In this document: one piece after another, positions 17,063 through 25,269 of the stretch | Numbering within the stretch: the stretch's first letter is position 1 | Layout: each line of letters begins with the position of its first letter | DNA from: Fodinibius salicampi | Lineage (GTDB): Bacteria > Bacteroidota > Rhodothermia > Balneolales > Balneolaceae | Length of the DNA: 64,000 bases | Direction of reading: 5' to 3' | Assembly: GCF_039545095.1 (NCBI RefSeq) | Contig: NZ_BAABRS010000005.1 | Location: 62,001 to 126,000 of the forward strand | Translations under genes and position numbers: made by a program | The notes under the pieces: generated by a model | What the model was told of the DNA's origin: nothing | The model's database searches: none | Seen by the model: only the letters and a program-made list of their open reading frames with translations

Positions 17063-17422
17063 CTAAATCGCCGCTGACCCCCTTTCCTCGGTACTAATCC
17101 GAATACACTCTTCAAGCGGGGTGATGAAGATTTTACCGTCGCCGGTGGTTTTGCCGGGGTTCTTATCTTTGTAACGGGATTTTACAGTTTTGATAATGGT
17201 ATCGACGGTAACGTCCACAAATTCATCATTTACGGCGATTTCGAGGCGGAACCGTGGAATCAGTCCCGGGACCACCTTCTTACCCCGATAGATCTCCACA
17301 TCCTCGGCTTTGCCGTGGCCGGATACACGCATAACCGTGATCCGCCTGATTTCTGCTTCAATGAGTGCTTCCCTGACTTCGTCGAGTTGTGTTTCCCGAA
17401 TAATGGCTATGACTAGTTTCAT
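17063..17422 (-). CDS. glnB: P-II family nitrogen regulator, variant loops
   Basis: A 119-residue P-II signalling protein, a trimer that binds ATP/ADP and 2-oxoglutarate and docks on the ammonium channel. Family blocks are present (MKLVIAIIRETQLDEVREAL, EIYRGKKV, LEIAVNDEFVD, GDGKIFITPLEECIRI). The positions that carry signalling in E. coli GlnB differ: the site of uridylylated Tyr51 aligns with Val50, the Gln39 region reads GHGKAED with no Gln, and the B-loop has an insertion of about seven residues (KSRYKDKNPGKTTGDG). Y51-less P-II proteins are known in amt-linked clades, so the protein is probably functional but not regulated by GlnD. It lies 23 bases after amt on the same strand, forming an amt-P-II operon. 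Confidence 0.93.
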   Translation of the reverse strand: MKLVIAIIRETQLDEVREALIEAEIRRITVMRVSGHGKAEDVEIYRGKKVVPGLIPRFRLEIAVNDEFVDVTVDTIIKTVKSRYKDKNPGKTTGDGKIFITPLEECIRISTEERGSAAI

Positions 17423-17445
17423 GTGGTTATAGGATTTAAAATGAA

Positions 17446-18780
17446 TTAGTTAGGGTTGAGCATTCCGTAGCCGTGCTCGCTGTGGTAGGCACTGTCAAGG
17501 CCCTGCATCTCTTCTTTTGGATCGGACCGGAAGCCTACCAATTTATTCACAACATATAGCAGAATCAGTGTAAGAACAGCTGCATATACAACGGCTATCA
17601 GAACGGCTGAAACCTGAACACCCAACTGCTGCCATACCGTCCAGCTTCCGCCAGCGAGTTCTGCGGCTTCGTTCATCCAGCTATCCCGGATGAAGAAGGT
17701 GAGCAATAGGGCTCCCACAATACCTCCCATTCCATGGATACCAAAAGCATCAAGGCTGTCGTCGTATCCCAATTTATTCTTGGCGATGATCGCCAGGTAA
17801 CAAAAAATCGATGCCAAAATCCCAAGACAAAACGCCCCAAAGGGTTGCACCACACCTGCCGCGGGAGTAATAGCTACCAGTCCGGCCAAAATGCCCGACA
17901 TAATTCCAAGGGCTGTAGCTTTGCCTTGGTGCCATGCTTCAATGATCATCCATGCAATCGCCCCGGATGCCGCGGCAACTTGTGTAGCCGTCAATGCCTG
18001 TGCAGTGCTTAATCCACTTGCTACGGAACTTCCGGCGTTGAACCCAAACCATCCAACCCAGAGAAGTCCACCGCCAATCATGGTCATTACCAGGTTGCTG
18101 GGTGGCATATTAGTAACCGGATAACCGCGCCGAGCTCCTAAATATAACGCTGCTATCAAACCGCTTACACCAGCAGAGATATGAACTACTGTTCCCCCTG
18201 CAAAGTCTATGGCTCCGTTCGCGCCCATGTTGAAAAGGAAACCATCCTCAGCCCATACCCAGTGGCAGAGCGGGTTGTAAACAAGTAGTCCCCATAGAGC
18301 AATAAACAGACAATAAGATTTAAATTTCACCCGTTCGGCAAAGGCCCCGGCGATTAGGGCAGGCGTAATAATAGCAAACTTACCCTGGAACATACTGAAC
18401 ACATATTCAGGCACGCCGGCATCTAATATTGAGTTATCAATTCCCGATAAAAACAAATAGTCTGGGTTCCATCCAAACCATCCGCCGAGAACATTGGGGC
18501 CAAAACTCATGCAGTATCCAATGGCCACCCAGAGAACCGTCATAATTCCCATTGCAGCAAAGCTATGCATCATGGTTCCCAGAACATTTTTGGTGCGGAC
18601 AAGCCCGCCATAAAACATAGCCAGTCCGGGTATCATCAAAAGAACGAGAGCCGTTGAGACCAACATCCAAGCGGTCACACCCGTATCTATGGCGACGCCG
18701 TCGGCGGCAAGTAAAGGAGTTGAAATGAAGAGAAAGGTCAGTAGTAGTAAGGGGAACTTAGCCCGATATTTTTTTAGCAT
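17446..18780 (-). CDS. amt: Ammonium transporter Amt
   Basis: A 444-residue Amt/MEP/Rh channel. It has a cleavable-looking signal peptide (first 25 residues, ending LLAAD), then eleven hydrophobic helices. Family blocks include MIPGLAMFYGGLVRTKN in helix 1, FAERVKFKSY, GGTVVHISAGVSGLIAALYLG with the first pore histidine, and DAFGIHGMGGIVGALL with the second pore histidine, so the twin-His pore is intact. The C-terminal tail is short and regular, with EMQGLDSAYHSEHGYG. It is the first gene of an operon with the P-II protein, which probably closes the channel when nitrogen is plentiful. Confidence 0.97.
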   Translation of the reverse strand: MLKKYRAKFPLLLLTFLFISTPLLAADGVAIDTGVTAWMLVSTALVLLMIPGLAMFYGGLVRTKNVLGTMMHSFAAMGIMTVLWVAIGYCMSFGPNVLGGWFGWNPDYLFLSGIDNSILDAGVPEYVFSMFQGKFAIITPALIAGAFAERVKFKSYCLFIALWGLLVYNPLCHWVWAEDGFLFNMGANGAIDFAGGTVVHISAGVSGLIAALYLGARRGYPVTNMPPSNLVMTMIGGGLLWVGWFGFNAGSSVASGLSTAQALTATQVAAASGAIAWMIIEAWHQGKATALGIMSGILAGLVAITPAAGVVQPFGAFCLGILASIFCYLAIIAKNKLGYDDSLDAFGIHGMGGIVGALLLTFFIRDSWMNEAAELAGGSWTVWQQLGVQVSAVLIAVVYAAVLTLILLYVVNKLVGFRSDPKEEMQGLDSAYHSEHGYGMLNPN

Positions 18781-19174
18781 ATTCGTTGGTTTGATAGACT
18801 TTTTAGCAATGTATTTTTTGACAGACGCCCAAAAATCTATAACAAATTTATAAATAATACAAGGTAAAAATACAATTTCACATTAAGTAATTATATATAA
18901 TTACACTTTATACTAAAAATTAAAGATTTATATTAAAAATTATTAATTAAGTTCGGTATAGATGCAGTCTCAAAATTTTTCTCCTAACTTTTTTAGCCAA
19001 TCTCTTTTTCAAAAGCAATCATGCCGGATATTTTACCCCAATTCATATCATTGTCTTTGCCTGCGAGATTGTGGGAAATATTTTGTTCAAATGTGGGCAT
19101 CCAGACATAGATGGCTTTCATAATCGTAGATCTGTAATTAGTGATATCGTACCTATCTTTCGCGACATCTATCG
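18781..19174. other. AT-rich gap upstream of amt with a rearrangement-like boundary
   Basis: A 394-base stretch. The first 180 bases are AT-rich and contain the likely promoter of amt on the minus strand. The rest holds a 62-codon minus-strand reading frame (18993-19181) with no recognisable domain and no clear ribosome site; I do not call it a gene. Its right edge coincides with the point where the coding sequence of the broken gene at 19175 loses its expected N-terminus, which suggests an old deletion or insertion boundary here. Confidence 0.5.
18843..18876 (-). promoter_or_regulatory. Candidate Bacteroidota-type promoter of amt
   Basis: On the minus strand TAAATTTG (18843-18850) fits the -7 consensus TAnnTTTG of the Bacteroidota primary sigma factor. 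An ATTG at 18873-18876 lies 22 bases upstream, close to the usual 19-21 base spacing of the -33 TTG element. It lies about 60 bases before the amt start codon. Assigned by eye only. Confidence 0.35.
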
Positions 19175-20321
19175 GTGACAATTGCCCAGCCTGATATCAA
19201 CAACAACCGCATGAATCGGGATATCAACATCATGGAAAATGTACTGGATGAACTATTCAGGACGCAATGGTCAGCCCATAGTAATACGATACGAATTAAT
19301 TCCAGCTCCTTTTCTTTTGGCCGAAGCAACGATATAAACGGCACCTATCTGCCGGAATTCGGCGTTATTTTTACTATTCCTGGCAGACCCGGCTTAATGA
19401 TACTCGGCAATACGGATGATGGTAATGCTCCTTTCAGCTTCCACTATGCAGACAAAAAAAAATGGCGAGGAAGTCACTGAGGAATCGGTCACTAACAAAA
19501 TTGTAGAATTTTTACGGGATTATGGCTCTACTATCGGACAACTTTCCCATAATCAAAAAGTGATGGTCATTTACAAAACTAATCGTCCCAAAAATGAATT
19601 TTTCATATTCCATTCAGATGAGGAAAATAAAAAAGTGGGACGCCAGACTTTGCCTACAATTTCAGTAGCTGCCAATGCAAGTGATCTAAAAACCTATCGG
19701 TCGGGTAATCTTAGCGACAGTGAGCTTCGCAACCGGCTTGATATTAATTCGGTAAAGCCTTCAGAGGAGCAGGAAAAAGATTTAAGAGTTATGGCAAATA
19801 TACTTGAAACTGCTTTTGAGGATACCGGAGAACAACAATTCCAAATACGCGGGTCGGTCGATTATCTTGCATTGGATAACTATGGTGCCCTCTTTTCATT
19901 TGACATACGCTATATTGGCCAATCACACTTTGACTTTTCCGGTCTGCATGAAGCGCTGCAAGATATGCGCAAAGACCTGGAAAAAGCCCGTGCCCAAATA
20001 AATGACTTCAATGCTGATAGAGAAGTAAGGGATTCTATTGCAACGAAAAAACGGGAGGAGGTGCAAGCAAAACACGCCGAAGAAAAAGAGAATATCAAGA
20101 AAGCGTACAACCAGTTTATAAAGGACCTCAAATCGACTATTACCGATTACGGGCGGACCTTGCATTCTATTGAATTGAATCAACAAATTTTGGTTTCTGT
20201 TACTCTAGATACTCACTACGAAGAGATACCCAAACGTATTGACCTGCATGTTCGTAAGTCAATACTTGAAAATAATTCCCGCGAGCAGGCGATGGCAGAA
20301 ATTCAGGTTCGGGAACATTAA
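19175..20321 (+). pseudogene. Broken gene of unknown function: one-base frameshift in an A9 tract and missing N-terminus
   Basis: Two overlapping frames encode one protein. The first (GTG at 19175, about 90 useful codons; an alternative ATG 24 bases later) contains INIMENVLDELFRTQW and TYLPEFGVIFTIPG and runs into nine consecutive A at 19454-19462, then ends at a TGA at 19478. The second frame carries on directly after the A tract with NGEEVTEESVTNKIVEFLRD and reaches a TAA at 20319. Removing one A gives a continuous protein of about 380 residues with a central coiled coil (MRKDLEKARAQINDFNADRE). No signal peptide or membrane helix is found before INIMENVL, and a stop (TGA at 19142) lies just upstream, so the 5' end also looks truncated. 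I do not know the family. A sequencing error, a true pseudogene, or RNA-polymerase slippage on A9 are all possible. Confidence 0.7.
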
Positions 20322-20388
20322 TCACAATCACATAATAGCAGAAGGCGATCTACCGCAGGCAGCTACCAGAAAAAGGGTGCCTGCCACA

Positions 20389-20985
20389 CTAACAATTTGT
20401 ATCAACCGGTTCAAACACCGCTTCTTTTTGGAGTGCCACCTTAAGCCGTTTGTCATACTCCCCGGCCGAAATCTCAATGCAACCGAATTGTGCCAGATGC
20501 TCGTTCCAGAACTGGGTATCCCAAAGCTCAAATCCGCCTTCCTTAAGCGCTTTGTGCGTCCAGTATAACGCCACTTTAGAAGTTTCTTTTGCCCATCCAA
20601 ACATCGATTCGCCAAAAAATGCTGCGCCCAGGGACACTCCATACTGTCCCCCAACCAGCTCCCACTTCTTGTCATACACACTCACCGAATGGGCATGCCC
20701 TTTTTTATGAAGATTACAATAAGAATCAATTATTTCCTCTGAAATCCAGGTAGAGTTTCGATCTGCACATGCTTCCATTACTTGCCTGAATGCGGAATCA
20801 AACTTGATGTGGTAGTGATGATTGCGAACAATGCGCTCTACATTGGATGATACCCGAAATCCATTCATAGGGATGATTCCACGTCGGCGGGAGGTATACC
20901 ACTTGGCCTCCGGATCGTCGCGGGAATCAGCCATTGGAAAAATACCATTAGCATAGGCATTCAATAGTTCTTCGGGACTGATCAT
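20389..20985 (-). CDS. aat: Leucyl/phenylalanyl-tRNA--protein transferase
   Basis: A 198-residue enzyme that adds Leu or Phe from charged tRNA to proteins with basic N-termini, marking them for ClpS/ClpAP (N-end rule). Family blocks are present in order: LLNAYANGIFPMAD, KWYTSRRRGIIPM, HSVSVYDKKWELVGGQYGVSLGAAFFGESMF, LWDTQFWNEHLAQFG (the family's DxQ region). It is slightly shorter than E. coli Aat (234) at both ends, as is usual in Bacteroidota-type versions. It is convergent with the broken gene, about 67 bases apart, and has no operon partner. No clpS or clpA is nearby. Confidence 0.94.
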   Translation of the reverse strand: MISPEELLNAYANGIFPMADSRDDPEAKWYTSRRRGIIPMNGFRVSSNVERIVRNHHYHIKFDSAFRQVMEACADRNSTWISEEIIDSYCNLHKKGHAHSVSVYDKKWELVGGQYGVSLGAAFFGESMFGWAKETSKVALYWTHKALKEGGFELWDTQFWNEHLAQFGCIEISAGEYDKRLKVALQKEAVFEPVDTNC

Positions 20986-21280
20986 CTAGATTTTCGTTTT
21001 GTTATAGGTCCTGAAGTTCATACACGAAGTTTTAAACGGATATATAAATACCAAGATAATCTCAGTTGATAAAATTAAGATTGCTCAGCAGAGCTACGCA
21101 ACCAAATGTGTATAATTCATCTAATTCCTAGAAATCAAAAATTCTGTTGGTAGGTTTCTCGTTCTGTACTTCCGGTGTGGTACGTCATTCATACTTATGC
21201 TTTAATCTCTCCAAATTACTTTCTACTACTATTTTTTATTAACCCCTTTGAGTTAACAATACCCTTAGCATTTTTACCAG

Positions 21281-23752
21281 TTAACGAAAACTACACCGTA
21301 AGAACATAGAATCATCACTACCAATGGGTGAGCCCGGCGGTGGACTTAAGGGCTCAGCCGACCTAAAGGTTTTACCTTTATCCTTAAACTGCTGCAATAT
21401 TCTATACCCATAGAGAAGAGAAGCCGCGCGCTGTTCTGTCTCTGCTTCTTCCTCTGCCTCAATCCTCATCCACTCCCGGAGTGCTTCCAGCTTTAGGTTC
21501 GCAATGGACCGAACCTGGGAAGAAGCCTCCTCGTTGGCTCCCAGATTCATCATATGATATAAGACCACGTGATTCACTACATTCTGTATCGCTCCCTTGT
21601 ACCCTTCTTCTACCGGGGCTTTCCAACTCTGGTTAATAATTTTAGTTAGCATATCGCCTAAACCTAAATTATTGGAATCACGTGCTTTATAATCTACCAG
21701 CCGGGCGGCACGCTCTTTATTGAGCAACAATCTCATGGTCATGTTCGCCGCCGTCTCCGCTGCACCCAGCGGATCAAACGCAGGATCAGTATAGCTATTA
21801 AACAACTCCCTGGAGTCACTGTACCCGAGGGGACGCGGTGGAATAAGCTCTATAATTTTCTCGGGCATCTTCAAAGCATCCGGCGAAATAGTTTGCAGCA
21901 TAACATTAAGAGCTGCGCGCTGGGTAGAATCAGCTACAGGTTCGGGTCCCGATTGCGGACCGCCCCGGAGATCATAGCTATAATTCAATCCCCCAATAAG
22001 CTTAACCGTACCCTCTATCTGGTAGCGATGGAACAAATAAATAGGAACCAGTGCATCTTCCAGCTTTGCCATGGGGGTGCCAGGTGGGATATTCGACTCG
22101 GAAAAATTCTCCAAGGCAATATCGCGCACATCCATTATGTGATCCAATTGTTTAACGGCATCACTCCCATTATCCCATAGGTGTGCTTTGGGATGGGCTC
22201 CACTCTCGGGCCGCGCATCGGCATCCGAAATGAAGAGCAGGCTATCTGCTATTGCGTCTAAAATTACTCCATTTAGCGCCTCCTCATTATTGAAACTATC
22301 CGTTAAGTCCTTATATCCATAGGTTATTGCCACTTTATCCCATTCACCGATGCCGGTATCATAGGCATTATCAAGATTCAGTGTACTATCCGGATTGATA
22401 GTGACCTTGGGTGCCGGATAATCCATCACCGACGCGCGACTATTGGTGCTGGCAGCAAAATTATGTGCTAACCCCAGGGTATGTCCCACTTCGTGGGCCG
22501 AAAGTTGGCGAATTCGTGCGAGGGCCATATCCAGCATGGGATTATCTTCATCAAATGTCTCTCCTTCTTTGTATGGAGACAAGAGTCCCTCGGCAATTAA
22601 ATAATCTTGCCGTACACGCAAAGAGCCCAAAAGCACATGTCCCTTGATAATTTCTCCCGTTCTCGGATCAACTACTGAACTTCCATACGACCAGCCTCGG
22701 GTAGAACGGTGCACCCAGTTGATCATATTGTAACGAACATCCATCGGATGGGCACTGTCGGGGAGTATTTCTACCCGGAAAGCATCCTTATAACCCGCCG
22801 CTTCAAAAGCCTCGTTCCACCAGCGGGCACCATCCAGCAATGCTCCCCGAACCGGCTCCGGCGTACCCGGATCCAGGTAATAAACAATAGGTTCTACCGG
22901 CTCACTCATCTCCGCGCCGGGATTCTTTTTCTCCAGTCGATGCCTGGTAATAAATCGTTTCGTAAGAGGCTCACCGATGGGCGTACTATAGTCCTGATAA
23001 CTAATACCGAAATATCCCGCTCTCGGATCAAATGTACGGGGCTCAAAATCGTCGTCTGGCAATTCTACAAAAGAGTGGTGCTGACGGACTGTAATTGCAT
23101 CCGAAGTGGGCGCTACCGAACGTACTTGTCCACCCGGATTACTGCCTGTAAACGTCAGGATGGATTCAAACTCTGTATTTTGAGGAAAATTCATGGTCGC
23201 TTCCTCATAAAGTGCAGAACGACTTTTATCCACACTAAAGTTACCCTCATTATTTTGCTTCAGCCGCTCGCTAACTCCGTGAGCATCGCGCATTAAGAAA
23301 TCTGTAAGATCAATCAGTATAGTGCCACCTTCTTCGGCAACGATTTCAAACCCCCATAATACCGACCGAGCAAAGGCATCGCGTACCGATTCTTCTTCTT
23401 TGGGATTGTTGGTTATTGCCCGATAGGAGTAGTTGGGTTGCACTAACAGTACCTTCGATCCCCGGCGCTCAAAATATACGACACGATCGTCCCCCAATTG
23501 ATTGCGATCCAGCCCGATATCATTAGAACCTACGCCCGCAGTCAATGAATTGACATAGAGAAATTCTGTGTCAAACCGATCAACTTCAATTTCAACCAGT
23601 ATTTTCCCTTGATCTTCATCCCGATAATAAGTAAAAAAGCCCTCCTGCTCTTCAAGGTTCAATGCTTTCTCACTTATAGATGGGATATCCTGCGCCTGCA
23701 ATGCTGAACAGAAAAAAAGCAGAAACAAGCTGATGACCGCAATTCTATTCAT
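21281..23752 (-). CDS. Exported zinc metalloprotease, DUF5117/DUF4953 family
   Basis: An 823-residue secreted protein with a signal peptide (about 20 residues, ending ALQAQ). The catalytic site is the extended metzincin-type motif HEVGHTLGLAH at about residues 420-430, followed downstream by a Met-turn-like region (SRASVMDYPAP). The N-terminal third, with GKILVEIEVDRF and LYVNSLTAGVGSNDIGLDR, matches the DUF5118/DUF5117 beta region, and the part after the active site matches DUF4953. These proteases are widespread in Bacteroidota and related phyla; substrates are not known. The C-terminus ends PPPGSPIGSDDSMFLRCS, a normal ending. Single-gene unit; the next gene on this strand is aat. Confidence 0.9.
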   Translation of the reverse strand: MNRIAVISLFLLFFCSALQAQDIPSISEKALNLEEQEGFFTYYRDEDQGKILVEIEVDRFDTEFLYVNSLTAGVGSNDIGLDRNQLGDDRVVYFERRGSKVLLVQPNYSYRAITNNPKEEESVRDAFARSVLWGFEIVAEEGGTILIDLTDFLMRDAHGVSERLKQNNEGNFSVDKSRSALYEEATMNFPQNTEFESILTFTGSNPGGQVRSVAPTSDAITVRQHHSFVELPDDDFEPRTFDPRAGYFGISYQDYSTPIGEPLTKRFITRHRLEKKNPGAEMSEPVEPIVYYLDPGTPEPVRGALLDGARWWNEAFEAAGYKDAFRVEILPDSAHPMDVRYNMINWVHRSTRGWSYGSSVVDPRTGEIIKGHVLLGSLRVRQDYLIAEGLLSPYKEGETFDEDNPMLDMALARIRQLSAHEVGHTLGLAHNFAASTNSRASVMDYPAPKVTINPDSTLNLDNAYDTGIGEWDKVAITYGYKDLTDSFNNEEALNGVILDAIADSLLFISDADARPESGAHPKAHLWDNGSDAVKQLDHIMDVRDIALENFSESNIPPGTPMAKLEDALVPIYLFHRYQIEGTVKLIGGLNYSYDLRGGPQSGPEPVADSTQRAALNVMLQTISPDALKMPEKIIELIPPRPLGYSDSRELFNSYTDPAFDPLGAAETAANMTMRLLLNKERAARLVDYKARDSNNLGLGDMLTKIINQSWKAPVEEGYKGAIQNVVNHVVLYHMMNLGANEEASSQVRSIANLKLEALREWMRIEAEEEAETEQRAASLLYGYRILQQFKDKGKTFRSAEPLSPPPGSPIGSDDSMFLRCSFR

Positions 23753-24114
23753 AATGCTTCAATAATTTATTCCAATTTATATTAGTGGACCAACCAGAAA
23801 GAACTCGGGACCAGCAAAATATTTTTAATTGTCGCCTTAATATAGCCAAGATTTCCGTTGCTGCTTATCCATTATAGTTGGAAGCCGTCCCAAGAACACA
23901 CTTACGCTAAAACAGTCCGGGGAATGCCGGGCAAATCTTAAGTTTATGGGTTTGACCACCATGACTGCGATACTAATTAACCGATCATGACGGTAGTTGT
24001 AGTTAACTACTTTTTGAACAAAAAATTAAAAGGTTAGTTCCTTTTATTTGGTAATAAAAAATCCTGACAAGACTGTTCATCCTGCCAGGATTAAGTAACT
24101 AATCAACAATATAT
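23753..24114. other. Gap between the metalloprotease and fabI genes
   Basis: 362 bases with no gene that I can support. It holds the promoter region of the metalloprotease (minus strand), a 12-base perfect palindrome GTAGTTAACTAC at 23999-24010 followed by five T on the plus strand, and the fabI terminator at its right end. No plus-strand gene precedes the palindrome, so a role as terminator is doubtful. Confidence 0.5.
24054..24092 (-). terminator. Terminator of fabI
   Basis: On the minus strand AATCCTG and CAGGATT pair around a roughly 19-base loop and are followed by a run of six T. It lies 23 bases past the fabI stop codon. Confidence 0.75.
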
Positions 24115-24957
24115 TTATTCATCATCTTCTCCCGCGTACAGCTTTTGCAAACCATTAATCATTTCTTCATTAATGCCAGCCGTCACAAATCCACCGTCAT
24201 GGTAGAGGTTCTGCATCGTTACTTTTCGCGTAAGGTCTGAGAATAGCGTGACACAGTAATCCGCACATTCGTCGGCAGTGGGATTTCCCAAAGGAGCCAT
24301 TTTATCAGCGAATGTGTACATACCGTCAAACCCCTTTATGCCGCTCCCGGCCGATGTTTTAGTTGGTGCCTGAGATACGGTATTTACCCGGATACCGCGG
24401 TCAGCCAGCCGGCTCCCGTAATTTCGGGCAATACTTTCTAATAGTGCTTTGGCGTCGTTCATGTCGCTGTACTTGGAAAAGATACGCTGTGCTCCGATAT
24501 AAGAGAGTGCTACAATACTTCCGCCGTCATTCAGGATATCTGCTTCATCGGCATAGCGAATCACTTTATGTAGCGAAACAGCTGATATATCCAGCGTTTG
24601 CTGAAGCCACTGGTAATTGAGCTCTTCGTATCCTTTCTTTTTGCGAACGTTCGGGGACATCCCGATAGCATGGAGCATAAAATCGATCTTGCCGTGCTCT
24701 GCTTTTACATTTGCCATGAGCTCTTCAATTTCATCCTCGTTGGTTACATCACAGGGAAAAACTTCAGCACCGGTCTTTTCCGAAAGCTCATCAAGATCTC
24801 CAAAACGCAGGGCAACGGGAGCATTCGACAGTGAAAATTCTGCTCCCTCTCGTTTACAAGCCAAGGCAATGCGCCATGCAATACTTCGATCGTCGAGCGC
24901 ACCAAAAATCAATCCCTTCTTTCCTTTTAGCAGTCCATATCCTTGTTGATCAGCCAT
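24115..24957 (-). CDS. fabI: Enoyl-[acyl-carrier-protein] reductase (NADH), FabI type
   Basis: A 280-residue short-chain dehydrogenase-like enzyme that performs the last reduction of each fatty-acid elongation cycle. Typical FabI features: the N-terminal LLKGKKGLIFGALDDRSIAWRIA nucleotide-binding loop (split over residues 6-28), CDVTNEDEIEELM, LHAIGMSP, and the catalytic region ALSYIGAQRIFSKYSDMNDAKALLE, which contains the Tyr-(X)6-Lys pair. The substrate loop TKTSAGSGIKGFDGMYTFAD is also typical (split here). Length is normal. It has its own terminator and probably its own promoter, in the divergent region shared with ffh. Confidence 0.96.
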   Translation of the reverse strand: MADQQGYGLLKGKKGLIFGALDDRSIAWRIALACKREGAEFSLSNAPVALRFGDLDELSEKTGAEVFPCDVTNEDEIEELMANVKAEHGKIDFMLHAIGMSPNVRKKKGYEELNYQWLQQTLDISAVSLHKVIRYADEADILNDGGSIVALSYIGAQRIFSKYSDMNDAKALLESIARNYGSRLADRGIRVNTVSQAPTKTSAGSGIKGFDGMYTFADKMAPLGNPTADECADYCVTLFSDLTRKVTMQNLYHDGGFVTAGINEEMINGLQKLYAGEDDE

Positions 24958-25269
24958 AAAAACGATTCCTCAATCAATTTCTGTTATAAAAATTCTACTG
25001 TTCGAAAGTAACAAAAGATAGAAATTAAAATCGAATACGCTATTGAAATAACCAAATCTCATTTTTGTAGTTTGGCCTGTCCCATTTTACTAGAAATAGC
25101 TCCTATACATATCAACAAAATCAGTTACCCTGCGTCTGCCTAATGATTATAAATTAATCATGTTGATAATAGCTGTTATTGTCCTTATTTTGCGGAACTT
25201 TGCACCGGTGGTATATCCGGCTTCAGATTTGTATTAAAAACAAACTGTTAAAAAATAGTCAGAAATTTC
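24958..25269. other. Divergent promoter region between fabI and ffh
   Basis: 312 bases between two divergently transcribed essential genes. It is AT-rich close to each start and must hold both promoters, but I could not pick out convincing elements. No RNA structure, repeat or small coding frame stands out. The ffh start has no obvious Shine-Dalgarno sequence. Confidence 0.5.

Noticed and set aside
18993..19181. 62-codon minus-strand frame with an ending (KISGMIAFEKEIG) slightly like tyrosine-recombinase C-termini
   Set aside because: No catalytic residues, no ribosome site and no second recombinase fragment nearby; the likeness is too short to call.
23999..24010. Perfect palindrome GTAGTTAACTAC followed by T5 as a plus-strand terminator
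   Set aside because: No plus-strand gene or transcript source upstream; AT-rich palindromes of this size arise by chance.
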